A DNA stretch of 64,000 nt from Deltaproteobacteria bacterium (GCA_016234935.1 JACRNL010000015.1:29495-93494); one strand, 5' to 3'; counted from the first letter of the stretch, positions 1 to 7,795 are shown. The notes: a model not told the origin generated them from the letters alone. Numbers and translations: made by a program.

Positions 1-280
1 GGCAGGTTGTCTGCAAATGAAAGCGGTTGGCAAAGGCTCTGCCGGCGCTGCAGGACGCGGAGCGTGGGAATGATAACAATATATTATAAGGGTCATTCCC
101 GAGGACTTTTATCGGGCATCCGGTAGGGGCATCGAAGCATCCGGAGGGGCATCAAAGCATCTAATTTCGGCAAAACGACATATCCCCGATAAAGACCCCC
201 GATAGAAACATTCGAGGGCAGGCTATTCGGGGATGACAGCTAAATACATTCCGACAGGGACAAATATATTATAGTCGCCT
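1..280. repeat. Gene-free left edge with repeat family B
   Basis: No open frame here looks like a gene. From about 196 to 235 there is a family B copy: CCCCCGATAGAAACATTCG, then AGGGCAGGCTATTCGGGG, then ATGACAG. Its outer CCCCGA and TCGGGG can pair. A degenerate direct repeat (GGGGCATCGAAGCATC and GGGGCATCAAAGCATC) lies at about 125-161. A piece of the family E motif (GAGCGTGGGAA) lies near 60. No promoter can be assigned with confidence. Confidence 0.6.
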
Positions 281-454
281 TCAAAAATTCTCTTCCAAAA
301 ACAGTTCGTCGTTCTTTTTTTTCTTGAGCTTCAGAGGGATGGAGCAGAACGGACAGTAGACATCATCTCCGACCTTCTCGTCCCCTGATATCGGGACTTC
401 AGCGTCGCACATGGGGCAGTTCAGGTATCCTGCGTGTGAACCTTTATGTGCCAT
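281..454 (-). CDS. 57-aa LysW-like zinc-ribbon protein
   Basis: This small gene encodes 57 residues beginning MAHKGSHAGYLNCPMCDAEV. Two Cys pairs (CPMC near residues 13-16 and CPFC near 33-36) make a single zinc ribbon, followed by a Lys-rich stretch (KLKKKK) and an acidic tail ending LEENF. The spacing CPxC-AE-VGD-CPxC resembles the amino-group carrier protein LysW. LysW proper ends in a conserved EDWGE whose last Glu carries the substrate, and that ending is absent, so a carrier role is not supported. An AGAGGA ribosome-binding site stands at good spacing before the ATG. It is the last minus-strand gene after gpmI, about 145 bases downstream of it. Function unknown; zinc binding is an inference from the Cys spacing. 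Confidence 0.72.
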   Translation of the reverse strand: MAHKGSHAGYLNCPMCDAEVPISGDEKVGDDVYCPFCSIPLKLKKKKNDELFLEENF

Positions 455-599
455 TTTTACGTTCCTCTATATATTTTATATACGGCGCAGCGCGGACAAT
501 ACACACTCTATTTTAATTTTACCCCTGCCCCCGTTTTTGTCAAGAGAGAAGATGGGGCATTAACATTGGACGGCTGTCCAAAAAAACGCTCAGGGGCCC

Positions 600-2165
600 T
601 TAAAACAGCGGCTCGCCGGTCATGTCGCCGGGTTTGGGAATGCCCATGAGCTTTAAGACCGTTGGGGCTATGTCCTGAAGGCCGCCGCCTTTTTTAAGGG
701 GACGCCCCTTCAGTTCGTCGTCGATGATGACAAGCGGCACGGGGTTTGTGGTGTGCGCCGTATACGGAGAGTATGTCTGCAAGTCCGTCATCTGCTCGAC
801 GTTGCCGTGGTCAGATGTAATTATCACCTTCCAGCCTTTTATCATGGCCGCCGAGGCGACCCTGCCGACGGCCTTGTCAACGGCCTCGCAGGCCTTTATC
901 GCGGCGTCCATCACGCCGGTGTGGCCGACCATGTCCCCGTTGGCGAAGTTCATGAGCATGAAGGAGTGCCTGTCTTCAAATATCCGCTCCACCGCCGCTT
1001 CGGCTATCTCAGCGGCCCTCATTTCCGGCTTTTTGTCGTATGTCGGAACGTCCTTGACGGACTGGATGAGGAACCTGTCCTCCCCTTTAAACGGCACCTC
1101 GATGCCGCCGTTAAAGAAAAACGTCACGTGCGCGTACTTCTCGGTTTCAGATACCCTGAACTGCCGGGCGTTGTTCCTGCTCAGCACCTCGCCGAGGATG
1201 TTTTTTATGGATTGCGGCGCAAAGACCACCGGCAGGCCGAAATCGGCGTCGTATTGCGTCATGCAGACAAAGCCGGCGAGCTTCAGGCAGGCCGCCCTTT
1301 CAAACCCGGCAAAGGCCCTGTCCGTGAATACGTGCGTCAACTCCCTTGCCCTGTCGGCCCGGAAGTTGAAAAAAAAGACGGCGTCGCCGTCCGCTGCCTT
1401 TGCCGCCGGTCTGCCGGAGCCGGTTATTACCGTCGGTAGGACAAACTCATCCGTTTCGCCCCGGCCATACGCGCTTTCAACGGCCTCTGCGGCCCCCCTA
1501 GCCTCCACGCCGCTGCCAAGGGTAATGGCCTCGTAAGCGAGCCTCACCCTGTCCCAGCGTTTGTCCCTGTCCATGGCGTAGTAGCGTCCCGACACCGTCG
1601 CGACAGCCCCTGTGCCGGTCTTCTTGAGAAATGCGTCAAGCGCCTTGATGTAGCCAAGGCCGCTCTCTGGAGGCGTATCCCTGCCGTCAAGGAAGGCATG
1701 GACAAAGACCTTGCTTAGACCCTTGAAGGGTGTCACACCCTTTTCCTTGAAGGCCTCAAGCAGGGCATAGAGGTGTTCGATGTGGCTGTGGACGCCGCCG
1801 TCAGAGACAAGGCCCATGAGGTGAAGCGCGCCGCCAGTGCCTTTGACCTTTTTAACGATATCGTCTATAACCGGATTTTTTAAAAATTCCTTATCCTTAA
1901 CGGCCCTGTTAATGCGCGTCAGCTCCTGATAGACGACCCTGCCCGCGCCCATCGTAAGATGCCCCACCTCGGAGTTGCCCATCTGCCCCTCCGGCAGCCC
2001 CACCGCAAGGCCGGAGCAGTCAAGGGCGGTGTGCGGATATTCTTTGAAAATCCGTGAAATGTTCGGCATGACGGCCTGCGCCTCGGCGTTGCCCTCGCTA
2101 TGCGGGTTTATGCCCCAGCCGTCAAGTATTATCAGACAGACTTTGTTCATCGGTGCGGTTGTCAT
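600..2165 (-). CDS. gpmI: 2,3-bisphosphoglycerate-independent phosphoglycerate mutase
   Basis: GpmI interconverts 3- and 2-phosphoglycerate in glycolysis and gluconeogenesis, using two Mn ions and a phosphoserine intermediate. The 521-residue protein has the family's usual length. It opens with LIILDGWGINP, carries the catalytic-serine segment GQMGNSEVGH near residue 65, has HAFLDGRDTPP and SGRYYAMDRDKRW, and has the C-terminal metal motif TSDHGNVEQM. The start codon overlaps the stop of the upstream NTF2-like gene (ATGA), so translational coupling is likely. Residues about 142-149 (GVTPFKGL) are not part of the family pattern. They are encoded by a family A double palindrome at 1719-1740 inserted just before the conserved KVFVHAFLDGRD strand. 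The frame stays open, so the enzyme is presumably functional. Confidence 0.97.
   Translation of the reverse strand: MTTAPMNKVCLIILDGWGINPHSEGNAEAQAVMPNISRIFKEYPHTALDCSGLAVGLPEGQMGNSEVGHLTMGAGRVVYQELTRINRAVKDKEFLKNPVIDDIVKKVKGTGGALHLMGLVSDGGVHSHIEHLYALLEAFKEKGVTPFKGLSKVFVHAFLDGRDTPPESGLGYIKALDAFLKKTGTGAVATVSGRYYAMDRDKRWDRVRLAYEAITLGSGVEARGAAEAVESAYGRGETDEFVLPTVITGSGRPAAKAADGDAVFFFNFRADRARELTHVFTDRAFAGFERAACLKLAGFVCMTQYDADFGLPVVFAPQSIKNILGEVLSRNNARQFRVSETEKYAHVTFFFNGGIEVPFKGEDRFLIQSVKDVPTYDKKPEMRAAEIAEAAVERIFEDRHSFMLMNFANGDMVGHTGVMDAAIKACEAVDKAVGRVASAAMIKGWKVIITSDHGNVEQMTDLQTYSPYTAHTTNPVPLVIIDDELKGRPLKKGGGLQDIAPTVLKLMGIPKPGDMTGEPLF
1719..1740 (-). repeat. Family A palindrome inserted in frame in gpmI
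   Basis: Two overlapping palindromes (ACCCTTGAAGGGT and GGGTGTCACACCC) make the element. Read in the gene direction it codes for GVTPFKG between KEKG and LSKVFVHAF. Both flanks match the normal enzyme without loss of residues, as expected for an in-frame insertion. Confidence 0.85.
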
Positions 2166-2623
2166 CCTCTTACCGCCCCTTGGTATGCAGCCAACAGTTG
2201 CGGGTCGTCAATCGAGCCGTGATGGTGAACTTGCCGCCACTGTCCGGCTATTTTTTGAAATATACGAGACGTTCGAATGGCGAGCTTCACATCTTTCCCG
2301 CCAAGACGAAAGTATCCGCGCTCCCTTCCTACCGCGCAGAACATTTCCATCGTTTGGTGAATCGTATAATCGTAATATTCTACATAGACCTCTGCTGGGC
2401 CGTTGAAAATGCGCTCGTACACAGGTCTTATCTCGTTCCATCCGCGCTTTATACCGCCAAGCGGGTTGTCCATTGCGATTTCGCTGTTATTTGCCCAGTT
2501 CTTTTCCATCATTGCGATATCTCCCCTGTTAAAGGCGCAATAGAATTGGACAAGCGCTTGGAATGGCGGCGTAAGGCCGCCTTGCTCTTCGCTTCCAGTT
2601 ATTGGTTCTTGGATTGGTTCCAT
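2162..2623 (-). CDS. SnoaL/DUF4440-like NTF2-fold protein
   Basis: A 153-residue protein with the pattern of the NTF2-like superfamily (SnoaL/DUF4440 type). The features are an N-terminal helix with FYCAFNRGDIAMMEKNW, a W-containing GIKRGWNEIRPVYERIF segment, paired strands (VYVEYYDYTIHQ, MFCAVGRERGYFRLGG) and the final GQWRQVHHHGSID strand. Related small proteins bind hydrophobic ligands or act as orphan isomerases, and the substrate cannot be read from sequence. The gene lies 12 bases after rlmH and overlaps gpmI by four bases, so it is cotranscribed with the nadD-gpmI housekeeping operon. It is not a usual member of that operon and may be a later arrival. A detoxification role is only a possibility. 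Confidence 0.8.
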   Translation of the reverse strand: MEPIQEPITGSEEQGGLTPPFQALVQFYCAFNRGDIAMMEKNWANNSEIAMDNPLGGIKRGWNEIRPVYERIFNGPAEVYVEYYDYTIHQTMEMFCAVGRERGYFRLGGKDVKLAIRTSRIFQKIAGQWRQVHHHGSIDDPQLLAAYQGAVRG

Positions 2624-2635
2624 CAGTCGTGCCTG

Positions 2636-3115
2636 TTAGTGCGAATACGGCTCGCCCTTTATAATTGTGAACGCCCTGTAAACCTGCTCGGCAAGCACAA
2701 GGAGCGCCATCTCATGCGGCATGGTCATCTTTGACAGGGAGAGCGTTGCGTTGGCGGCTTCAATCACCGACGGATGAAGCCCGTAAGGGCCGCCCACCAC
2801 GAACACGATGTTCTTAGCGCCTCCCAGCATGAACCCTTCAATGAATTTGGCAAACTCCCCTGAACTAAAACCCCTGCCGCCGCCGTCAAGGGCGACGGTG
2901 AAATCGCCGGGCTTAAAGAGCTTCCTTATGCGCTCCGCCTCTTTTTTAAGGCTGTCTTCTTTGACGGCCTTAATGGTCTTTTTTGAATAAGGCTCTTCCT
3001 TCACTTCAATGCTTGAGACGCCGCAGTAGTTCCCTATCCTTTTCAGGTAATCCTCAACCGCATCTTTTACGCATGATTTTCGCAGACTGCCGACGGAGAT
3101 AAGGGTTATCTTCAA
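2636..3115 (-). CDS. rlmH: 23S rRNA pseudouridine-1915 N3-methyltransferase RlmH
   Basis: RlmH methylates pseudouridine 1915 in helix 69 of 23S rRNA in the assembled ribosome, using S-adenosylmethionine. The 159-residue length is normal for this SPOUT family. The trefoil-knot SAM site appears as FVVGGPYGL followed by LSLSKMTMPHEMALLVLAEQ. The family's C-terminal signature YRAFTIIKGEPYSH is present, with Ser where many homologues have His in the PYHK ending. It follows rsfS in the same direction. This is the conserved nadD-rsfS-rlmH cluster that groups NAD synthesis with ribosome functions. Confidence 0.95.
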   Translation of the reverse strand: MKITLISVGSLRKSCVKDAVEDYLKRIGNYCGVSSIEVKEEPYSKKTIKAVKEDSLKKEAERIRKLFKPGDFTVALDGGGRGFSSGEFAKFIEGFMLGGAKNIVFVVGGPYGLHPSVIEAANATLSLSKMTMPHEMALLVLAEQVYRAFTIIKGEPYSH

Positions 3116-3163
3116 AATTACCTGCGGGGCCTGACGCCGACGGGATGAAAGCTGCGCAAGGCC

Positions 3164-3550
3164 TTATTCAGCCCTGGATTTTGCCGGGGCCTTTTTGGCG
3201 GCCGGTTTGTCCTCGACCTCGATGCGCGGCGCGTCGGCCCACATGCCCTCTATGTCGTAAAAGAGGCGCACGGGCTTATGAAATATGTGGACGATAACGT
3301 CGTTGTAGTCCATGAGCGCCCACCTGCCCCTGGCCGCGCCCTCAACGCCGAGGGGACGTATGCCCTCATCACGCATGCTGTCTTCTATGAATCCGGCTAT
3401 GGCGTCTACCTGCCGCTCGGAATCCGCGCTGCAGATGAGCAGATAATCCGTCAGCGAGGAGAATTTTTTAAGGTTGATAATAACTACGTCTTCGGCCTTC
3501 CTATCGTAGGCCAGCCGGGCTATCTCAAGCGCTTTTTTCTTGGGTAACAG
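3164..3550 (-). CDS. rsfS: Ribosomal silencing factor RsfS, apparent CTG start
   Basis: RsfS binds ribosomal protein uL14 and blocks subunit joining under starvation. Reading back from the obvious C-terminal half (GRWALMDYNDVIVHIF, RLFYDIEGMWADAP), the frame stays open through LPKKKALEIARLAYDRKAED, VVIINLKKFSSLTDYLLICS and ADSERQVDAIA. This gives 128 residues, which matches the family. No ATG, GTG or TTG lies at the expected beginning. The in-frame codon eight or nine bases after a strong AAAGGAG is CTG at 3548-3550, giving MLPKKKALEIA. The first in-frame ATG (3374-3376) would delete half the domain. A family A palindrome (3567-3588) sits immediately upstream of the ribosome-binding site. A Lys/Ala tail extends the C-terminus. 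Confidence 0.9.
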   Translation of the reverse strand: MLPKKKALEIARLAYDRKAEDVVIINLKKFSSLTDYLLICSADSERQVDAIAGFIEDSMRDEGIRPLGVEGAARGRWALMDYNDVIVHIFHKPVRLFYDIEGMWADAPRIEVEDKPAAKKAPAKSRAE

Positions 3551-3566
3551 GGTGAATGTCTCCTTT

Positions 3567-3588
3567 AAGTTGAACCCCCTCAGGGGGA
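3567..3588. repeat. Family A palindrome upstream of rsfS
   Basis: AAGTTGAACCCCC followed by TCAGGGGGA forms a short strong stem (CCCCCTCAGGGGG). It lies in the 12-base-plus leader between the nadD stop and the rsfS ribosome-binding site. A hairpin here could influence coupling between nadD and rsfS. Confidence 0.75.
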
Positions 3589-3600
3589 TGTTTTACGCAT

Positions 3601-4242
3601 TTACCGGTAAAGCCCGTTTTCAACTATATACCTGATGACCTTTTCAGGAAGGAGATACCTTGCTGACCCGCCCTGCTTTATCTTCTCCCGTATGCCGGAG
3701 GATGACACCGCCATCAGGGTCGTGTCAAAATAAGTAACGGAAGTCCCGAAGGAATTCCGATACGACCCGGCAGCGCCATCATACCAAAACTTTCGCGCCA
3801 GTTCAACAGGAAGGGCCTCGCCTATCTTCTTCGCGCCGTAACCCGGCCTTGGCACGACGATGAAATGCGCCATCTCCAGAAGCGTTTCATACTCGCACCA
3901 CGTGCTTATCCCGTTAAACGAATCGTCGCCGAGTATGAGGCTTACCTTAACATCCCTGTCGTCCTTCTTAAGCTCCCTGACGGTGTCTATCGTAAAGGAG
4001 AGGCCCCCGCGCATCATCTCCATGTCCGAGGCCTCGAAGCCAGGGTTGTCCGCTATGGCAAGCTTGATCATGGCAAGGCGGTCTTTGGCCAATGCCTGTT
4101 TCTCGTCAGGCTTATGCGGCGGCGTGGCGGCGGGCATAAAAATCACCTTATCCGGCCCAAACCCTTCCCTTACCTCCTCCGCTATCCGCAGATGTCCGAA
4201 ATGTATAGGGTTGAAACTCCCCCCGAAAACAGCGATATGCAT
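3601..4242 (-). CDS. nadD: Nicotinate-nucleotide adenylyltransferase
   Basis: NadD transfers AMP from ATP to nicotinate mononucleotide in NAD synthesis. The 213-residue protein starts MHIAVFGGSFNPIHFGHL, which contains the nucleotidyltransferase (T/H)xGH motif. It has FMPAATPPHKP, then LILGDDSFNGISTWCEYETLL, then VPRPGY, and the C-terminal SSSGIREKIKQG equivalent to the ISSTxIR motif. It is the first gene of the minus-strand operon that continues into rsfS, rlmH, the NTF2-like gene and gpmI. The upstream region is filled with repeats, so the promoter is not evident. Confidence 0.95.
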   Translation of the reverse strand: MHIAVFGGSFNPIHFGHLRIAEEVREGFGPDKVIFMPAATPPHKPDEKQALAKDRLAMIKLAIADNPGFEASDMEMMRGGLSFTIDTVRELKKDDRDVKVSLILGDDSFNGISTWCEYETLLEMAHFIVVPRPGYGAKKIGEALPVELARKFWYDGAAGSYRNSFGTSVTYFDTTLMAVSSSGIREKIKQGGSARYLLPEKVIRYIVENGLYR

Positions 4243-4281
4243 GATTTAAATATGTTAGATGATAAAAGATAGCCTGTCAAC

Positions 4282-4700
4282 CTGCCTTTTTTGGAAAAAA
4301 GGGCGCTGCGCACGGCTAAAGTTTGGATGCGACCATTCAGCTTTGCCCGCCGCAGGCGGCCAAAGAACTTTAATTTTTTTCATTCCTCTCTCCTTTGGGG
4401 AGAGGGTAGGTCGATGACCACTTCCTTATCTCCTCCCCCTTGACGGGGGAGGGCAGGGTGGGGGGTGAAAGTTGCCCCTTGAAGGGGCTGATCCCTCTCA
4501 GGAGGCTGAACCCCCCTCACCCTACCCTCTCCCGCGAGGGGAGAGGGGAAAAAAGGATTTAAAAATTACGCAATATGGCACAGTCTAACATACAAGGTCG
4601 ATGACCACTTCCTTATCTCCTCCCCCTTGACGGGGGAGGGCAGGGTGAGGGGTGTAAAAAATCTTATCGTTCCCACGCTCCGGCGTTGGAACGATAAGAT
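4282..4700. repeat. Repeat cluster (families C, D, A, E) between nadD and resB
   Basis: This gene-free stretch between two divergent genes is almost wholly repeats. A family C copy (CCTTTTTTGGAAAAAAGGG, GCGCACGGCTAAAG, GCTTTGCCCGCCGCAGG) spans about 4282-4378. Family D follows at 4384-4556: CCTCTCTCCTTTGGGGAGAGG, CTCCCCCTTGACGGGGGAGG, then CCCTCTCCCGCGAGGGGAGAGG. Family A (GCCCCTTGAAGGGGCTGA) is nested in it at 4474-4518. A second partial D unit lies at 4616-4660, and an E-like GTTCCCACGCTCCGGCG at about 4671. Nothing protein-coding is visible. Confidence 0.8.
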
Positions 4701-4825
4701 GCCTTCCTTCCCCTTCCAATCATAGCGGTTTTCAAGCATGCTTCATCGGGCTTGACATGGCGGCATTTTAACGGATATCCTGATATCCGCCTGTGCCGCC
4801 GGATTAACCAAAGGATTTCTAATCC

Positions 4826-5863
4826 ATGAAGCGTGTCTGGAGCTTTTTTTCTTCCATCTGGCTGACTATCGTCCTCGCGGCGCTTATCTGCGTTGACGCG
4901 GCATGGGGGTCTATCCTTGCGGTCTGGCAGCCGGAGGCCTTCCGCGCGCTTGACCGGGTCGTGCTTGTGCCGGCCCTTATTGCCTCGCCTGAGACCGGGC
5001 TTTTCCTCTGGATTTATATTTTAATCTTTCTAATCTTTCTATTCGCCATAAACACCTTTGTCTGCACCGCGGACAGGGTATACGCCATCGTAAAGCAGAA
5101 AAGTCCGTGGCAGTCGTTTTTCCCGCACATCGTGCACATAGGTTTTCTTGTCGCGCTTCTCGGCCATCTAACGGGGAACGTCGCCGGCTTCAAAAGCTAC
5201 GGCAACATTCTTTATCAGGGAGAGCAGACGCCCGTGCCGCAAGTGGAAGGGCTTTCCGTGAGGCTTGATAAGTTCGACATGAAACAGTCGGCGCGAGGCG
5301 AGACAGAGTCCCTCAGGACGCGCGTTACGCTCCTAAAAAACGGAACAGAGGTGAAAAACGGCGACATAGAGGTCAACAGCCCTCTCATTTACGACGGCAT
5401 CGCGTTTTACCACCTCGACCAGGGCGTCATGCCCGTGGGTCTCATCCTTGACGTCGCGGGAGAAAAAGCGGCAGTGCGGTTTTACTCGTCCGCAAAACTC
5501 TCCGGCGGCGGCTCCATTGCCCTCGGCGCGATATATCCGGACTTCGCCCTTGACGGCGCGGGCAGGCCGCAGAGCCGGTCGGATGAATACAGGAACCCTC
5601 ATATCGAGGTCATATACAAAGACGCGGGCGGGACGGAAAAAAGGGCATTTCTCAACGCGGCGCGGCAGGGGAATTCGGCAAGGCTCGGAGGAAAGGCCGT
5701 CACCATCGGCGCTATTGCGCTCTCGCAATACGTTGTCCTTAACGTCAGCAAAGACCCCGGCATATGGCTTATCATCGCCGGCAGCGTAATCCTGACCATA
5801 GGCATGGCGCTCCTTCTTTTCTTAAGGGGCAAAAGAAGCGAACTCGTCAAGGCCTGCAGTTGA
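4826..5863 (+). CDS. ResB-like cytochrome c biogenesis membrane protein
   Basis: ResB/Ccs1 proteins, with CcsA, deliver haem to apocytochromes c at the outer face of the cytoplasmic membrane. The 345-residue protein matches the short ResB form. It has an N-terminal membrane segment (FFSSIWLTIVLAALICV), a second (LFLWIYILIFLIFLFAINTF), and a third with His residues (FFPHIVHIGFLVALLGHLTG). A large periplasmic beta domain contains YNxL-like elements and YDGIAFYHLDQGV. A last helix (WLIIAGSVILTIGMALLLFL) precedes a basic tail. The two conserved His in FPHIVHIGF are plausible haem ligands. No ccsA partner is adjacent: the next gene is an ion exchanger, so the partner must lie elsewhere. Confidence 0.85.
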   Translation: MKRVWSFFSSIWLTIVLAALICVDAAWGSILAVWQPEAFRALDRVVLVPALIASPETGLFLWIYILIFLIFLFAINTFVCTADRVYAIVKQKSPWQSFFPHIVHIGFLVALLGHLTGNVAGFKSYGNILYQGEQTPVPQVEGLSVRLDKFDMKQSARGETESLRTRVTLLKNGTEVKNGDIEVNSPLIYDGIAFYHLDQGVMPVGLILDVAGEKAAVRFYSSAKLSGGGSIALGAIYPDFALDGAGRPQSRSDEYRNPHIEVIYKDAGGTEKRAFLNAARQGNSARLGGKAVTIGAIALSQYVVLNVSKDPGIWLIIAGSVILTIGMALLLFLRGKRSELVKACS

Positions 5864-5892
5864 TGCGCAGTCAATAAACCAGCTTGCCCTCG

Positions 5893-5940
5893 CGTGTCCC
5901 CCGATAGAAACATTCGAGGGCAGGCTAAAGCGGAGGACGG
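5893..5940. repeat. Family B repeat upstream of the exchanger gene
   Basis: GTGTCCCCCGATAGAAACA, TTCGAGGGCAGGCTAAAG and CGGAGGAC make a family B copy in the gap between the ResB-like gene and the exchanger. Its right end supplies the purine-rich GGAGGA that probably serves as ribosome-binding site for the GTG start at 5950. Confidence 0.75.
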
Positions 5941-5949
5941 AGAACTCAA

Positions 5950-6987
5950 GTGGCATATGACGTCTTAACCCTCGTATTTTTTCTTATCGTCATCGTCGCC
6001 GCGAGCGAGATATTCACAAACGCCATAGAAGCCCTTGGCGCGCGCCTGAACTTCTCCGAAGGCGTCACGGGGTCTATCTTTGCCGCCGTGGGCACAGCCC
6101 TGCCGGAGACGATGGTCCCCATCGTGGCCATATTCGGCGGCGGCAGCGGCCGGGCCGCCGAGCACATAAGCGAGGAGGTCGGCGTCGGCGCCATCCTCGG
6201 CGCGCCGTTCATGCTCTCCACCCTTGCCATGTTCCTCATAGGGCTGGCCTCGATGCGCTACGGGGGCAGAAGAAAAATAAAAGAGGTCACGCCGGAGCCG
6301 GGCGGCTTCCGGCGCGACATGGAATTCTTCATCTTTTGCTTCACCCTCGCGTTTCTCGTGGCATTCACCCCCCATGGATACCGCGGTGTGCGCATCTTCG
6401 TGGCCATTACCCTTGTGCTGACCTATTTTTATTATGTAATGGAAACTGTCAAGGCCAGCGAGACCCTCGTAAAAGGCGGCCACGCCACCGAGAAGACCAA
6501 GGGGCTTTATCTGTCGCGCATATTCAAAGAGCACATGTTTTTCGTGGTATTGCAGCTCCTCTTCGCCGTCGCCATGATAATCGCAGGGGCAAAGGGTTTC
6601 GTTGGCGGTGTGAACGGGCTTAGCGAGGCACTTGGCCTGCCAATCATCGCCGTGTCGCTCCTGATAGTGCCCGTCGCAACGGAACTGCCGGAGAAGATAA
6701 ACAGCATCCTCTGGATAAAGAGCGGCAAGGACACAATGGCCGTCGGAAACATCACCGGCGCCATGGTCTTTCAGGGGAGCCTCCTGCCCGCCATAGGCAT
6801 CTTCCTCACGCCGTGGACGATAAACCTGACGGTCATGTCCAGCGCAATAATAACCATAATAGCAGCGGTGTGGCTGTATTACTTTGCCATTAAAGCCAGA
6901 AGTTTTTCGTTCAGGCATATGCTTTTCAATGGCTTCCTTTATCTGACGTTCGTTTTCACCGCTCTCTTCATAGCATTTAAACATTAA
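5950..6987 (+). CDS. Sodium/calcium exchanger family (CaCA) membrane protein
   Basis: The 345-residue protein has about ten membrane segments and the two inverted alpha-repeats that bind ions in the Ca2+/cation antiporter superfamily. The first repeat contains EGVTGSIFAAVGTALPETMVP, split by a Gly/Ser-rich loop. The second contains VATELPEKINSI and GNITGAMVFQ. The acidic residues in ALPET and ELPEK correspond to the ion-coordinating glutamates. It probably extrudes Ca2+, or another cation, using an Na+ or H+ gradient. The start is GTG, 16 bases after GGAGG supplied by a family B repeat. The ion preference cannot be told from sequence. Confidence 0.88.
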   Translation: MAYDVLTLVFFLIVIVAASEIFTNAIEALGARLNFSEGVTGSIFAAVGTALPETMVPIVAIFGGGSGRAAEHISEEVGVGAILGAPFMLSTLAMFLIGLASMRYGGRRKIKEVTPEPGGFRRDMEFFIFCFTLAFLVAFTPHGYRGVRIFVAITLVLTYFYYVMETVKASETLVKGGHATEKTKGLYLSRIFKEHMFFVVLQLLFAVAMIIAGAKGFVGGVNGLSEALGLPIIAVSLLIVPVATELPEKINSILWIKSGKDTMAVGNITGAMVFQGSLLPAIGIFLTPWTINLTVMSSAIITIIAAVWLYYFAIKARSFSFRHMLFNGFLYLTFVFTALFIAFKH

Positions 6988-7166
6988 AACCGGCAAACTC
7001 ACAAAAACAGATACACTAAAAGATACATAAAAAAGCACCAAAAGGGGTATCGCAAGAATTAAAAAGGCAAGTTCTAATTGTAACAGCTTGATTTCCATAT
7101 ATTTAGCATATTTGGCACGAATTGTGCTTACTATTATATAAAAAATCTGATGGAGGACTTTTAAAA

Positions 7167-7409
7167 ATGAAGAAGATTCTCACCGCAATCGCCGCACTCT
7201 TCGTAGCAGTATCATTCGGCACCGTAGCAATCGCAGCTGACGCGCCGGCAACAGCCCCGGCAGCGCCGGCAGCAGTAGCAGCGCCGGCGGCAGCTCCGGC
7301 AAAGAAGGCAGAGGCAAAGCCGGCAAAGAAGGCCAAGAAAGCCAAGAAGGCCAAGAAGGCAGAGAAGAAAGAAGCAGCCCCGGCAACACCGGCCCCGGCA
7401 GCAAAGTAA
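7167..7409 (+). CDS. Small secreted Ala/Pro/Lys-rich protein
   Basis: The ATG at 7167 is preceded by TGGAGGA. The 80-residue product begins with a classical signal peptide (MKKILTAIAALFVAVSFGTVAIA, then ADA). The mature part is low complexity: Ala/Pro stretches, then repeats of AKK (PAKKAKKAKKAKKAEKKE), then APATPAPAAK. Such lysine-rich secreted peptides resemble histone-tail-like or wall/DNA-binding tails, but no domain is recognisable and the function is unknown. It is a single-gene unit: the gap before it is free of genes, and a strong terminator follows. Confidence 0.8.
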   Translation: MKKILTAIAALFVAVSFGTVAIAADAPATAPAAPAAVAAPAAAPAKKAEAKPAKKAKKAKKAKKAEKKEAAPATPAPAAK

Positions 7410-7435
7410 TCAGCTTTAAACAAGCCTCAAACTGC

Positions 7436-7476
7436 AAAGGCATTGCGCGCCGCAAGGCGCGCAATGCCTTTTTTGT
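7436..7476 (+). terminator. Rho-independent terminator after the Lys-rich gene
   Basis: AAAGGCATTGCGCGCC, a GCAA loop, GGCGCGCAATGCC and TTTTTT form a perfect GC-rich hairpin with a U-tract. It begins 27 bases after the stop codon. Confidence 0.95.
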
Positions 7477-7479
7477 TGG

Positions 7480-7740
7480 TCGTCATCCCCGAATGTTTCT
7501 ATCCCCGACACAAGCACTCGTGGACGGATATGATTTTAGATTCCCGATTAAGACCTTGTATGTTAGACTCTGCCATATTACGTAAATTTTTAAATCCTTT
7601 TTTCTCCTCTCCCCTCGCGGGAGAGGGTAGGGTGAGGGGGGCTCAGCCCCTTCAAGGGGCTTTTTTCACCCCCACCCTGCCCTCCCCCGCTTAAAACGCG
7701 CGAGGGTTGAACCCTTTCAAAGGGCGGGAATGACAATATT
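7480..7740. repeat. Composite of repeat families B, D and A
   Basis: The gap holds family B (GTCATCCCCGAATGTTTCTA, CCCCGACACAAGC), then family D (CCTCTCCCCTCGCGGGAGAG, GGTAGGGTGAGGGGG) at 7607-7690. Family A lies inside at 7636-7660 (GGGGGGCTCAGCCCC, TTCAAGGGGC). The end is a B-type CCCCCGCTTAAAACGCGCG and GGGAATGACAA. No coding frame is supported. Confidence 0.75.
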
Positions 7741-7753
7741 AAAACCCCAGCTT

Positions 7754-7795
7754 AAGACGCACACATACCTTTCAAGAAAGGTATGTGTGCGTCTT
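7754..7795. repeat. Perfect 42-bp palindrome
   Basis: AAGACGCACACATACCTTTC and its exact reverse complement are separated by only AA. The 20-bp arms are perfect. It lies 31 bases before the metallophosphoesterase start and could act as a cruciform, a transcript hairpin or a repeat. Its centre (CCTTTCAAGAAAGG) resembles the centres of other family C pieces near 18079 and 34185. Confidence 0.9.

Noticed and set aside
724..1536. 270-residue plus-strand frame over gpmI
   Set aside because: It is antisense to a complete GpmI with all catalytic motifs.
5965..7098. 377-residue open frame on the minus strand opposite the exchanger gene
   Set aside because: Its composition (many His, Asp and Glu runs) is the antisense image of membrane helices, and the plus-strand gene has complete alpha-repeat motifs.
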